Of a DNA stretch of 64,000 bases, positions 43,678 to 53,504 are shown piece by piece (the stretch's first letter is position 1; every line of letters starts with the position of its first letter). The stretch comes from Zea mays. Its lineage: Eukaryota; Streptophyta; Magnoliopsida; Poales; Poaceae. The notes under the pieces are model-generated. The model searched no databases. It had not been told where the DNA came from and saw nothing but the letters and a program-made list of their open reading frames with translations. The position numbers and the translations under genes were made by a program. The stretch covers positions 131,762,207 to 131,826,206 of the forward strand of contig NC_050098.1 of NCBI RefSeq assembly GCF_902167145.1, written 5' to 3'.

Positions 43678-44257
43678 ACCCCTATGCGCATGGAGGAGGA
43701 TACCAAGCAACCTTAGAGCATTCTTGATCATCCACACTCAGTCTTTGCGCATTCGTTTGTCATTCTCAGTGATTCGAGCTCCGTTCTAGTGAGAACTTTG
43801 AGATAGTCTTTTGAGCTCGATTCTTGGCCGTGTGTGTGCGCATTTTGCTGTGGATTTGTGTGTGTTGCTTCCCTCCCTTACTCCGTACTTCTTTGTGAAA
43901 TTCAATTGTAAGGGCGAGAGACTCCAAGTTGTGGAGATTCCTCGCAAACGGGAAAAGATCAAAGTAAAGAAGAACACCGTGGTATTCAAGTTGATCATTG
44001 GATCACTTGAGAGGAGTTGAGTGCAACTCTCGTCCGTTGGGACGCCACAACGTGGAGTAGGCAAGTTTTGTACTTGGCCGAACCACGGGATAACCACCGT
44101 GCCATCTCTGTGATTGATTTCTTGTGGTTATTGTGTTTTGGCTCCTCTCTAGCCACTTGGCAATTATTGTGCTAACAATTAACCAAGTTTTTGTGGCTAT
44201 AAGTTTAAGTTTTACAGGATCACCTATTCACCCCCCCCCCCCTCTAGGTGCTCTCAA

Positions 44258-44269
44258 TTGGTATCGGAG
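44258..44269 (+). other. Primer-binding site
   Basis: TTGGTATCGGAGC begins two bases after the LTR; it matches initiator Met-tRNA complement TGGTATCAGAGC with one mismatch. Confidence 0.88.
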
Positions 44270-44307
44270 CCGTTCTCTTCAAGAAGAGGGACTAACCGCC
44301 CGAAGAG

Positions 44308-46695
44308 ATGGATCCTAAGGGCAAGGGGATAGTGATCAACGATAAGGAGAAGGAGTCCTTCGTCAATGAGCCCAAAGATGACAAGCCTACCGACTCCGGC
44401 TCGGGTCATAGGCGAAAGGAAGGGAAGAAGAAGAAGACAAGGCGCATCAAGGAGATCGTCTACTACGACGACAGCGATGAGTCTACTTCTTCCCAAAAGG
44501 ACGACGACAACGACTACAGGAAGACGGTCAATTCGAACTTTTCATTTGATTATTCTCGTATTCCACATAGTTCGAATTCGCATTTGCTTTCCATTCCTCT
44601 TGGCAAACCTCCACATTTCGATGGGGAAGACTACGGATTTTGGAGTCACAAAATGCGTAGTCACTTATTCTCTCTCCATCCAAGCATATGGGAGATTGTA
44701 GAGAATGGAATGAAATTTGATAGCTCGGATAGCCCTATGTTTATAAATGAACAAATCCATAGAAATGCACAAGCTACTACTGTTCTATTAGCATCTTTGT
44801 GCAGGGAAGAGTACAATAAGGTGAGCGGCTTGGACAACGCCAAGCAGATATGGGACACCCTCAAAATCTCTCACGAGGGGAACGACATCACCATGCTCAC
44901 TAAAATGGAGTTGGTGGAGGGCGAGCTTGGACGATTCGCGATGATAAGGGGAGAGGAGCCAACCCAAACATACAACCGGCTCAAGACCCTTATCAACAAA
45001 ATAAGGAGCTACGGAAGCACGCGATGGACGGACCACGATGTTGTCCGCCTAATGCTAAGGTCCTTTACTGTTCTTGATCCTCACTTGGTGAACAATATTC
45101 GTGAAAATCCTAGGTACACCAAGATGTCGCCCGAAGAAGTTCTTGGGAAGTTCGTAAGCGGGCGAATGATGATCAAGGAGGCAAGATACGTGGACGACGC
45201 GTTGAACGGTCCTATTCATGAGCCTCAACCCATTGCTCTCAAGGCAACAAGGAGCAAGGAGGCGCTACCGAGCAAGGTGGCACAAGTTAAAGCAGCCGGG
45301 CTAAATAATGAGGAGATGGCCCTCATCATTAAGCGCTTCAAGACGGCACTTAAAAGTCGCAAGGGACAGCCAAGCAAGACCAAGACAAAGGAGAAGCGCT
45401 CGTGCTTCAAATGTGGTAAGATTGGTCATTTCATTGCTAACTATCCCGATAATGAAAGTGACCAGGAAAAAGGGGACAAAAGGGAGAAGAAGAAGCATTA
45501 CAAGAAGGCCAAGGGCGAAGCACATATCGGAAAGGAGTGGGATTCGGATTGCTCCTCCTCCGACTCCGACAATGAAGGACTCGCTGCCACCGCCTTCAAC
45601 AAGTCATCTCTCTTCCCCAACGAGCGTCACACATGCCTAATGGCAAGGGAGAAGAAAGTGAGTACTCGAGACTCCACTTATGCTTCCTCTAGTGAAAATG
45701 AGTCTAGTGATGATGATGACATAGACTATTCATGCTTATTCAAGGGCTTAGATAGATCTAAGATAGATAAGATAAATGAACTCATTGATGCCTTGAATGA
45801 TAAGAATAGGCTATTAGAAAAACAAGAGGACCTTTTATATGAAGAACATGATAAGGTTGTAGAAGCACAAAAATCACTTGCTTTAGAGATTAAGAGAAAT
45901 GAAATGCTTTCTTGTGAGTTGTCTACATGTCATGAAACCATTTCTACTTTAAAAAGTGTTAACAATGATTTAAATGCTAAATTAGAAGTAGCAAATGAAT
46001 CTAATTCTTGTGTAGAACATGTTGTAATTTGTACTAGGTGTAAAGATTTTTACATTGATGCTTGTAGTGAACACCTAGTTTCAATTTCCAAGCTTAATGG
46101 TGAATTGGCTAGTCTTAATGCTCAACTTAAGACTAGCAAGAATGATTTCGATAAGCTAAAATTTGCAAGGGATGCCTACACGATTGGTAGACACCCCTCA
46201 ATTAAGGATGGACTTGGCTTCAAGAGGGAAGCCAAGGACTTAACAAGCCATAAGGCTCCCATCTCTGCCAAGGAGAAAGGGAAGGCCCCTATGGCAAGTA
46301 GTACTAAAAGGAATCATGCTTTTATGTATCATGATAGGAGACAAACTAGAAATGCTTATAGGAAGTATAATGCTTATGATGATTTTGACTCTCATGCCAT
46401 ATTTGCTTCTAGTTCTTCTTATATGCATGGTAGAAATATGTCTAGGAGAAATGCTATTCATCATGTGCCTAGAAAGAATATTATTCATGCTCCTAGGAAA
46501 GTAGTGAATGAACCTTCTACAATTTATTGTGCTTTAAATGCTTCCTTTGCTATTTGTAGAAAGGATAGGAAAATAGTTGCTAGGAAGTTAGGGGCAAAAT
46601 GCAAGGGAGACAAAACTTGCATTTGGGTCCCTAAGGATATTTGCACTAACCTTGTAGGACCCAACATGAGTTGGGTACCTAAGACCCAAGCCTAA
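44308..46695 (+). CDS. Gag polyprotein of the young Opie/Ji-type element
   Basis: 795 aa from an ATG 39 bases after the primer site. In order: Lys-rich N-terminus; [20 protein letters not shown] (about 92-111) starting the Gag domain; retrotransposon Gag segment ([20 protein letters not shown] region); zinc knuckle C366-F-K-C369...H374...Y379, where the last metal ligand should be Cys; acidic Ser/Asp-rich stretch; long coiled coil (about 480-620); basic C-terminus ending SWVPKTQA. The large C-terminal extension is typical of SIRE-lineage Gag. It ends at TAA 46693-46695; pol follows in the +1 frame, open from 46670, so the frames overlap by about 25 bases. It forms cytoplasmic virus-like particles; the knuckle normally binds the RNA. 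The Tyr379 codon TAT is one G-to-A step from TGT. Confidence 0.92.
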   Translation: MDPKGKGIVINDKEKESFVNEPKDDKPTDSGSGHRRKEGKKKKTRRIKEIVYYDDSDESTSSQKDDDNDYRKTVNSNFSFDYSRIPHSSNSHLLSIPLGKPPHFDGEDYGFWSHKMRSHLFSLHPSIWEIVENGMKFDSSDSPMFINEQIHRNAQATTVLLASLCREEYNKVSGLDNAKQIWDTLKISHEGNDITMLTKMELVEGELGRFAMIRGEEPTQTYNRLKTLINKIRSYGSTRWTDHDVVRLMLRSFTVLDPHLVNNIRENPRYTKMSPEEVLGKFVSGRMMIKEARYVDDALNGPIHEPQPIALKATRSKEALPSKVAQVKAAGLNNEEMALIIKRFKTALKSRKGQPSKTKTKEKRSCFKCGKIGHFIANYPDNESDQEKGDKREKKKHYKKAKGEAHIGKEWDSDCSSSDSDNEGLAATAFNKSSLFPNERHTCLMAREKKVSTRDSTYASSSENESSDDDDIDYSCLFKGLDRSKIDKINELIDALNDKNRLLEKQEDLLYEEHDKVVEAQKSLALEIKRNEMLSCELSTCHETISTLKSVNNDLNAKLEVANESNSCVEHVVICTRCKDFYIDACSEHLVSISKLNGELASLNAQLKTSKNDFDKLKFARDAYTIGRHPSIKDGLGFKREAKDLTSHKAPISAKEKGKAPMASSTKRNHAFMYHDRRQTRNAYRKYNAYDDFDSHAIFASSSSYMHGRNMSRRNAIHHVPRKNIIHAPRKVVNEPSTIYCALNASFAICRKDRKIVARKLGAKCKGDKTCIWVPKDICTNLVGPNMSWVPKTQA

Positions 46696-46702
46696 ATTTG
46701 CC

Positions 46703-49700
46703 TTGCAGGTTTATGCATCCGGGGGTTCAAGCTGGATTATCGACAGCGGATGCACAAACCATATGACGGGGGAGAAGAAGATGTTCACCTCCTACGTCAA
46801 AAATAAGGATTCCCAAGATTCAATAATTTTCGGTGATGGGAACCAAGGCAAGGTAAAAGGGTTAGGTAAAATTGCAATCTCAAATGAGCACTCAATTTCT
46901 AATGTGTTTTTAGTTGAGTCTCTGGGATATAATTTACTATCTGTAAGTCAATTATGCAATATGGGCTACAATTGTTTATTCACAAACATTGATGTGTCTG
47001 TCTTTAGAAGAAGTGATGGTTCATTAGCTTTTAAAGGTGTATTAGACGGCAAGCTTTACTTAGTTGATTTTGCAAAAGAAGAGGCCGGTCTAGATGCATG
47101 TTTAATCGCTAAGACTAGCATGGGCTGGCTGTGGCACCGTCGCTTAGCACATGTAGGGATGAAGAACCTTCACAAGCTTCTAAAGGGAGAACACGTGATA
47201 GGTTTAACTAACGTACAATTCGAAAAAGATAGACCTTGTGCAGCTTGTCAGGCAGGTAAACAGGTGGGAGGAACGCATCACAGCAAGAATGTGATGACCA
47301 CATCAAGACCCCTGGAGCTGCTACATATGGATCTCTTCGGACCCGTCGCCTATCTAAGCAAAGGGGGAAGTAAGTATGGTTTAGTTATTGTTGATGACTT
47401 TTCCCGCTTCACTTGGGTGTTCTTTTTGCAGGATAAGTCTGAAACCCAAGGGACCCTCAAGCGCTTCCTCAGGAGAGCTCAAAATGAGTTTGAGCTCAAG
47501 GTGAAGAAGATAAGGAGCGACAACGGGTCCGAGTTCAAGAACCTTCAAGTGGAGGAGTTCCTTGAGGAGGAAGGGATAAAGCACGAGTTCTCCGCTCCCT
47601 ACACACCACAGCAAAATGGTGTGGTAGAGAGGAAGAACAGGACGCTCATCGATATGGCGAGGACGATGCTAGGAGAGTTCAAGACCCCCGAGTGCTTTTG
47701 GACTGAAGCCGTGAACACGGCTTGCCACGCCATCAACAGGGTCTACCTTCATCGCCTCCTCAAGAAGACGTCGTATGAGCTACTAACCGGTAACAAACCC
47801 AATGTATCTTACTTTCGTGTATTTGGGAGCAAGTGCTACATTCTAGTGAAGAAGGGTAGAAATTCTAAGTTTGCTCCCAAAGCTGTAGAAGGGTTTTTGT
47901 TAGGTTATGACTCAAATACAAAGGCGTATAGAGTCTTCAACAAATCATTGGGTTTGGTTGAAGTCTCTAGCGACGTTGTATTTGATGAGACTAATGGCTC
48001 TCCAAGAGAGCAAGTTGTTGATTGTGATGATGTAGATGAAGAAGATGTTCCGACGGCCGCTATACGAACCATGGCGATTGGAGAAGTGCGGCCACAGGAA
48101 CAAGATGAACGAGGTCAACCCTCTTCCTCAACAATGGTGCATCCCCCAACTCAAGACGATGAACAGGTTCATCAAAAGGAGGCGTGTGATCAAGGGGGAG
48201 CACAAGATGATCAAGTCATGGAGGAAGAAGCGCAACCGGCACCTCCAACTCAAGTTCGAGCGGTGATTCAAAGGGATCATCCCGTCGATCAAATTTTGGG
48301 TGACATTAGCAAGGGAGTAACTACTCGGTCTCGATTAGTTAATTTTTGTGAACATTACTCCTTTGTCTCTTCTATTGAGCCTTTCAGGGTAGAAGAGGCC
48401 TTGCTAGATCCAGACTGGGTGTTGGCCATGCAAGAGGAGCTCAACAACTTCAAGCGCAATGAAGTTTGGACGCTGGTGCCTCGTCCTAAGCAGAATGTTG
48501 TGGGAACCAAGTGGGTGTTCCGCAACAAACAAGACGAGCACGGAGTGGTGACGAGGAACAAGGCTCGACTTGTGGCAAAAGGTTATGCCCAAGTCGCAGG
48601 TTTGGACTTTGAGGAGACTTTTGCTCCTGTGGCTAGGCTAGAGTCCATTCGTATCTTGCTAGCATATGCCGCTCACCATTCTTTCAGGTTGTTCCAAATG
48701 GATGTGAAGAGCGCTTTCCTCAACGGGCCAATAAAGGAGGAGGTGTACGTGGAGCAACCCCCTGGCTTCGAGGATGAACGGTACCCCGACCACGTGTGTA
48801 AGCTCTCTAAGGCGCTCTATGGACTTAAGCAAGCCCCAAGAGCATGGTATGAATGCCTTAGAGATTTCTTAATTGCTAATGCTTTCAAGGTTGGGAAAGC
48901 CGACCCAACTCTTTTCACTAAGACATGTGATGGTGATTTGTTTGTGTGCCAAATTTATGTCGATGACATAATATTTGGTTCTACTAATAAAAAGTCTTGT
49001 GAAGAGTTTAGCAAGGTGATGACGCAGAAATTCGAGATGTCGATGATGGGTGAGTTGAACTACTTCCTTGGGTTCCAAGTGAAGCAACTCAAGGACGGCA
49101 CCTTCATCTCCCAAACGAAGTATACGCAAGACTTGCTGAAGCGGTTTGGGATGAAGGACGCCAAGCCCGCAAAGACTCCGATGGGGACCGACGGACACAC
49201 TGACCTCAACAAAGGAGGTAAGTCCGTTGATCAAAAGGCATACCGGTCAATGATAGGGTCTTTACTTTATTTAAGTGCTAGTAGACCGGATATTATGCTT
49301 AGCGTATGCATGAGTGCTAGATTTCAATCCGATCCTAAGGAATGTCACTTAGTGGCAGTCAAGCGAATCCTTAGATATTTAGTTGCTACGCCTTGCTTCG
49401 GGCTCTGGTATCCAACGGGGTCTACCTTTGACTTGATTGGATATTCAGATTCCGACTATGCTGGATGTAAGGTCGATAGGAAGAGTACATCGGGGACGTG
49501 CCAATTCTTAGGAAGGTCCCTGGTGTCATGGAACTCTAAGAAACAAACTTCCGTTGCCCTATCCACCGCTGAGGCCGAGTTTGTTGCCGCAGGACAGTGT
49601 TGCGCGCAACTACTTTGGATGAGGCAAACCCTCAGGGACTTTGGCTACAATCTGAGCAAAGTCCCACTCCTATGTGATAATGAGAGTGCTATCCGCATGG

Positions 49701-49909
49701 CGGAAAATCCTGTTGAGCACAGCCGCACAAAGCACATAGACATCCGGCATCACTTTTTGAGAGACCACCAGCAAAAGGGAGATATCGAAGTGTTTCATGT
49801 TAGCACCGAGAACCAGCTAGCCGATATCTTTACCAAGCCTCTAGATGAAAAGACCTTTTACAGGCTGCGTAGTGAGCTAAATGTCTTGGATTCGCGGAAC
49901 TTGGATTAA
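46703..49909 (+). CDS. Pol polyprotein (protease, integrase, RT, RNase H) of the young Opie/Ji-type element
   Basis: 1068 codons without a stop, counted from the TTG at 46703; no ATG begins the frame, so translation must come from frameshifting out of gag or from a spliced mRNA. In order: protease [11 protein letters not shown] (D14); integrase zinc site beginning H145 with CAACQAGK; integrase core D210, D273, E309 (DD35E); RT with [10 protein letters not shown] and YVDD at 752-755; RNase H with [17 protein letters not shown] and [11 protein letters not shown]-terminus [11 protein letters not shown]. All key catalytic residues that I can place are present. The start is preceded by CCTTGCAG, which looks like a splice acceptor, and the same arrangement is kept in the older relative at 23050. 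No env-like frame follows. Confidence 0.93.
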   Translation: MQVYASGGSSWIIDSGCTNHMTGEKKMFTSYVKNKDSQDSIIFGDGNQGKVKGLGKIAISNEHSISNVFLVESLGYNLLSVSQLCNMGYNCLFTNIDVSVFRRSDGSLAFKGVLDGKLYLVDFAKEEAGLDACLIAKTSMGWLWHRRLAHVGMKNLHKLLKGEHVIGLTNVQFEKDRPCAACQAGKQVGGTHHSKNVMTTSRPLELLHMDLFGPVAYLSKGGSKYGLVIVDDFSRFTWVFFLQDKSETQGTLKRFLRRAQNEFELKVKKIRSDNGSEFKNLQVEEFLEEEGIKHEFSAPYTPQQNGVVERKNRTLIDMARTMLGEFKTPECFWTEAVNTACHAINRVYLHRLLKKTSYELLTGNKPNVSYFRVFGSKCYILVKKGRNSKFAPKAVEGFLLGYDSNTKAYRVFNKSLGLVEVSSDVVFDETNGSPREQVVDCDDVDEEDVPTAAIRTMAIGEVRPQEQDERGQPSSSTMVHPPTQDDEQVHQKEACDQGGAQDDQVMEEEAQPAPPTQVRAVIQRDHPVDQILGDISKGVTTRSRLVNFCEHYSFVSSIEPFRVEEALLDPDWVLAMQEELNNFKRNEVWTLVPRPKQNVVGTKWVFRNKQDEHGVVTRNKARLVAKGYAQVAGLDFEETFAPVARLESIRILLAYAAHHSFRLFQMDVKSAFLNGPIKEEVYVEQPPGFEDERYPDHVCKLSKALYGLKQAPRAWYECLRDFLIANAFKVGKADPTLFTKTCDGDLFVCQIYVDDIIFGSTNKKSCEEFSKVMTQKFEMSMMGELNYFLGFQVKQLKDGTFISQTKYTQDLLKRFGMKDAKPAKTPMGTDGHTDLNKGGKSVDQKAYRSMIGSLLYLSASRPDIMLSVCMSARFQSDPKECHLVAVKRILRYLVATPCFGLWYPTGSTFDLIGYSDSDYAGCKVDRKSTSGTCQFLGRSLVSWNSKKQTSVALSTAEAEFVAAGQCCAQLLWMRQTLRDFGYNLSKVPLLCDNESAIRMAENPVEHSRTKHIDIRHHFLRDHQQKGDIEVFHVSTENQLADIFTKPLDEKTFYRLRSELNVLDSRNLD

Positions 49910-50679
49910 ATTGTAGCATACATGTGTTGATGCCTTTGATCATGTTCATTCTGCATTTTGTTGCGTATTATGGTGCTCAAGTTGTACAAACACTCCCTGG
50001 ACCTCACAAGTCTGTTGCAAAGTGATGCACATGTTTAGGGGGAGATGTGTTACAACTTGACCCTTTGAGACTAACCATATGCTTGAGTTTGCTTTAGCCT
50101 CAAAGGAGGATTGAAAGGAAAAGGTGGACTTGGACCATACAAGACTTCCACTGCACTCCGATGAAAAGAGTAACTATTCCAAGTTCATCTTTAAACTCTT
50201 ATTGCCTATTTGCTCTTAATTGAAGAATTTGGTGAGGCAATGGGGTTAAAGGGGCCAAGATTAATCCCATTTTGGTGCTTGATGCCAAAGGGGGAGAAAA
50301 TAAAGGCCAAAGCAATAAATGGATCAGCTACCACTTGAGAAATTTTGAAAATAGTGAAATAGAGCCTTTTGTTTTGTCAAAACTCTTACATTGTCTCTTT
50401 TGTCAAAAGTTGGCCTCTTGTGGGGAGAAGTGTTGATTATGGGAAATAGGTGAAGTTTTTGAAATCTTTGATCAATCTCTTTTGGAATGACTCTCTTTAT
50501 GTTTCAACATGTGTGTTTGACTTAGAGATAGAGATTTGAGTTTGATTTGCAAAAACAAACCAAGTGGTGGCAAAGGATGATCCATATATGCCAAAGTTGA
50601 ATCAAAATAAATTTGAGTTTTATTTGAAGTGATATTGCACTTGTTCTAGTTGCTTTATGTTGTGTTGGCATAAATCACC
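49910..50679 (+). other. Non-coding stretch between pol and the polypurine tract
   Basis: AT-rich, with stops in all frames; no envelope-like gene, unlike some SIRE elements. AAAGGGGGAG occurs at about 50288 as well as at the tract beside the LTR. Confidence 0.6.
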
Positions 50680-50693
50680 AAAAAGGGGGAGAT
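50680..50693 (+). other. Polypurine tract
   Basis: AAAAAGGGGGAGAT directly before the 3' LTR, identical to the tract of the element at 17758. Confidence 0.88.
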
Positions 50694-51929
50694 TGAAAGG
50701 GAAATGTGCCCTTGGGCCATTTCTAAGTATTTTGGTGATTGAGTGCAAACACAAGTGCTTAAATGTGAATTTATGCCCATGGATGAACAAAGTGCAAATC
50801 AAGAGTAAAGGTATGTTTCTAAGCCTTAGTACATTGGTTTTGAGTACTAATATACTTGTCTAAGTGTTAGAAACAGAAAGAAGAAGAAAAGAAAAGAGAT
50901 GGAAAAAGCTTGGCTGTGTACAGCCAAGACTCAGCCCAGTCTGGCACACCGGACTGTCCGGTGGTGCACCGGACAGTGTCCGGTGAGCCAGGCTGACTCG
51001 GCGTGAAGAAGCCGCTCTCGGGAATTCGCCGACGGCGTACGGCTAAAATTCACCGGACTGTCCGGTGTGCACCGGACTGTCCGGTGAGCCAACGGTCGGC
51101 CGGGCCAACGGTCGACCGCGCGATCTGCGCGGGACACGTGGCCGAGCCAACGGTCGGAAGGGGGCACCGGACTGTCCGGTGCGCCAACGGCTCCCAGATC
51201 TGCAACGGTCGGCTGCGCTGTTTAAGGAAGGAAATCGGGCACCGGACAGTGTCCGGTGTGCACCGGACTGTCCGGTGCACCCGACGACAGAAGGCAAGAA
51301 TGGCCTTCCAGATTTGCTCTCAACGGCTCCTAGCTGCCTTGGGGCTATAAAAGGGACCCCTAGGCGCATGGAGGAGGATACCAAGCAACCTTAGAGCATT
51401 CTTGATCATCCACACTCAGTCTTTGCGCATTCGTTTGTCATTCTCAGTGATTCGAGCTCCGTTCTAGTGAGAACTTTGAGATAGTCTTTTGAGCTCGATT
51501 CTTGGCCGTGTGTGTGTGCATTTTGCTGTGGATTTGTGTGTGTTGCTTCCCTCCCTTACTCCGTACTTCTTTGTGAAATTCAATTGTAAGGGCGAGAGAC
51601 TCCAAGTTGTGGAGATTCCTCGCAAACGGGAAAAGATCAAAGTAAAGAAGAACACCGTGGTATTCAAGTTGATCATTGGATCACTTGAGAGGAGTTGAGT
51701 GCAACTCTCGTCCGTTGGGACGCCACAACGTGGAGTAGGCAAGTTTTGTACTTGGCCGAACCACGGGATAACCACCGTGCCATCTCTGTGATTGATTTCT
51801 TGTGGTTATTGTGTTTTGGCTCCTCTCTAGCCACTTGGCAATTATTGTGCTAACAATTAACCAAGTTTTTGTGGCTATAAGTTTAAGTTTTACAGGATCA
51901 CCTATTCACCCCCCCTCTAGGTGCTCTCA
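50694..51929 (+). repeat. 3' LTR of the young Opie/Ji-type element
   Basis: 1236 bp, nearly identical to 43016-44256; ends CTAGGTGCTCTCA before the GGGGG duplication. Confidence 0.93.
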
Positions 51930-51934
51930 GGGGG

Positions 51935-52094
51935 GTGTGAGACAGCAACAGTGAGCTCACATATGTTCATAGCTCAACAAGTTGTGGGGAATAATGTGCA
52001 TGAACTCGCTAAAGGTGGCAGCTCACGTGAAGTGTAAGGCTTACCAAGGAGGATGGTTGAAGTTGAGCATTGCTTTTTAAAGTTGGTCAAAATT
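51935..52094 (-). repeat. LTR A, second piece, ending at a deletion junction
   Basis: Continues LTR A after the insert. At 52092-52094 (ATT) it jumps straight into internal sequence. In intact copies ATT occurs at both parent breakpoints (just before 53944 in LTR B and 57066-57068 in internal B), so a 3-bp microhomology deletion removed the rest of the LTR and the polypurine end of the internal region. Confidence 0.82.
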
Positions 52095-53504
52095 GAGTTT
52101 GACTTCTCTCCTTCCTTGACGAGGTTGATCTTTTCTTCTCCAGTCTTGGTCCTATTGATTCGAGGTTAGTGTATATCATCTGAGTTACAGATATGGTTAA
52201 GATAGATATGGATGATATAGACTACATGATGTAGGTCAAAAGTTTGTTTGATGTTAGGTGGGGATAGATAGATTATGCAATCCAGCATGACTCTATTGGT
52301 TGGGTTAGATCTCATGCACGTGGCTGAGTTGGTCTGAGGCACTAGTTCAGGTTTAAGTGCATGAGGGGGGAACAAGGTTTATAAGAGTAGAATCTAGTTT
52401 ATTTCACTAGTGTTAACTTGTTAAGTAACTCACACTACATTGGGTAAGATCTAGATTAGTATAAGTTGAGTGTGTTATGTAAAATTCTAGTTGGGTGGCT
52501 TTATGTTAGGTCGGACTTGATAAAATGATGTATATCATTGGAAACATGTAGGTCAGGCTGGCACAATAGAATTTCTCTCTTTTTTTATAGATAGATTAGG
52601 CAATTTATCAAGAATGTGTAGGTCATTGGTATATGGCCGAGTTGATCTAAGTCACCAATTTAGGCTTAAGACATTTTTATAGGAGTGAGGTCTAATCTAT
52701 TTCATTAGTATTAACTTTCCAGTTGAGCAACTTACTTTAGATTAGCTCAACTTAAGGTTAGACTTCGTTAGGTTAGATTAACCTATTAGATTGGATCAGA
52801 TCTAGAATAAATTGGTATGATTATTTTAGACTAGATAAGATCTAAATAAATTTTGGATTAGCTCATGGTTGTTATTCTAGAGTGGGATAAATATGCTAAT
52901 TAGGGCAAGATGAATCCATAAGGGTAAGGTAGAATCTTTTGAGGTCAGTTAGATCTATTAGGGCGACAAAAAATCTTTTCAAGATAATAAGAATCTACTA
53001 AGGTAATAGAGTATCTTTTAAGATAAGATGGATCTATGAGTGTAGGATAGAATCTTTTAAGATGAGATGGATATTGTTTAGGCTAGATACTTTAATGAGA
53101 GAGAATCTAGTTTATCTAGTTATTTTGATGAGCATTTTTTCCTATATGTATATGCAGATGTAATTGTTGACATTACTCCACAACTCATCAAAGATCCAAA
53201 CCAGACAAGTATCATAAGAACAAACATTCTAGCGTATATATACCTACAAAAATAGCTTTGTTTTTGTTCCTAAGATTAGGTCTCCTATTCCTAAAAGTCA
53301 CTTTAGGTACATGATTTCAAAGTGTGAAATCCACATTTGTCTTTAGAAGAAAAAAGGTAAGAATAATCAGAGTAAAGCAACAGTGGGTGAGAAAAGATTA
53401 AGGAAAGTTTAGAAAAGATCAGAGTAGCAAAGGTAAGTAAATAATTGTTGTCCAGTTCTATCTAGGTTTCGTCCTACAGTCAACATTTCTCTGATACCAC
53501 ATCT
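52095..53504 (-). repeat. Internal region A, non-coding
   Basis: About 1.4 kb, collinear with 57069-58488 and highly similar. Rich in TAGATCT/AAGATCTA-like units; no frame longer than chance. Ends at a primer site (CTCTGATACCA, 53490-53500 region) complementary to initiator Met-tRNA next to LTR B. It has the structure of a LARD-type non-autonomous element. Confidence 0.82.

Larger units (their letters stand above)
43016..44256 (+). repeat. 5' LTR of the young Opie/Ji-type element
   Basis: 1241 bp. A TATA-like CTATAAAAGGG at about 43667-43677 is the likely element promoter. Seven CACCGGAC..GTCCGGTG near-palindromes lie at 43269-43599, upstream of it. Confidence 0.93.
43016..51929 (+). mobile_element. 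Opie/Ji-type (SIRE lineage) Ty1/copia retrotransposon, structurally intact and very young
   Basis: LTRs 43016-44256 and 50694-51929; target duplication GGGGG. The uninterrupted site is visible in LTR B (CTGT, six G, TGTGAG at about 53776-53789), against five G before and six G after the insert. The LTRs differ by a C-run length change (12 against 7) and, by hand count, three substitutions. Primer site, gag, pol and polypurine tract are all present and both frames are open. It is the best candidate in the window for a recently active autonomous element, apart from one zinc-knuckle change in Gag. Confidence 0.95.

Noticed and set aside
43325..43706. Open frames rich in HRTVRC and CPV units
   Set aside because: They translate the CGGAC palindromes of the LTR and recur identically in the 3' LTR at 51003-51384; repeat artefacts.
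49910..50693. Possible env-like gene after pol, as in some SIRE elements
   Set aside because: Stops in all frames and no membrane or coiled-coil segment.
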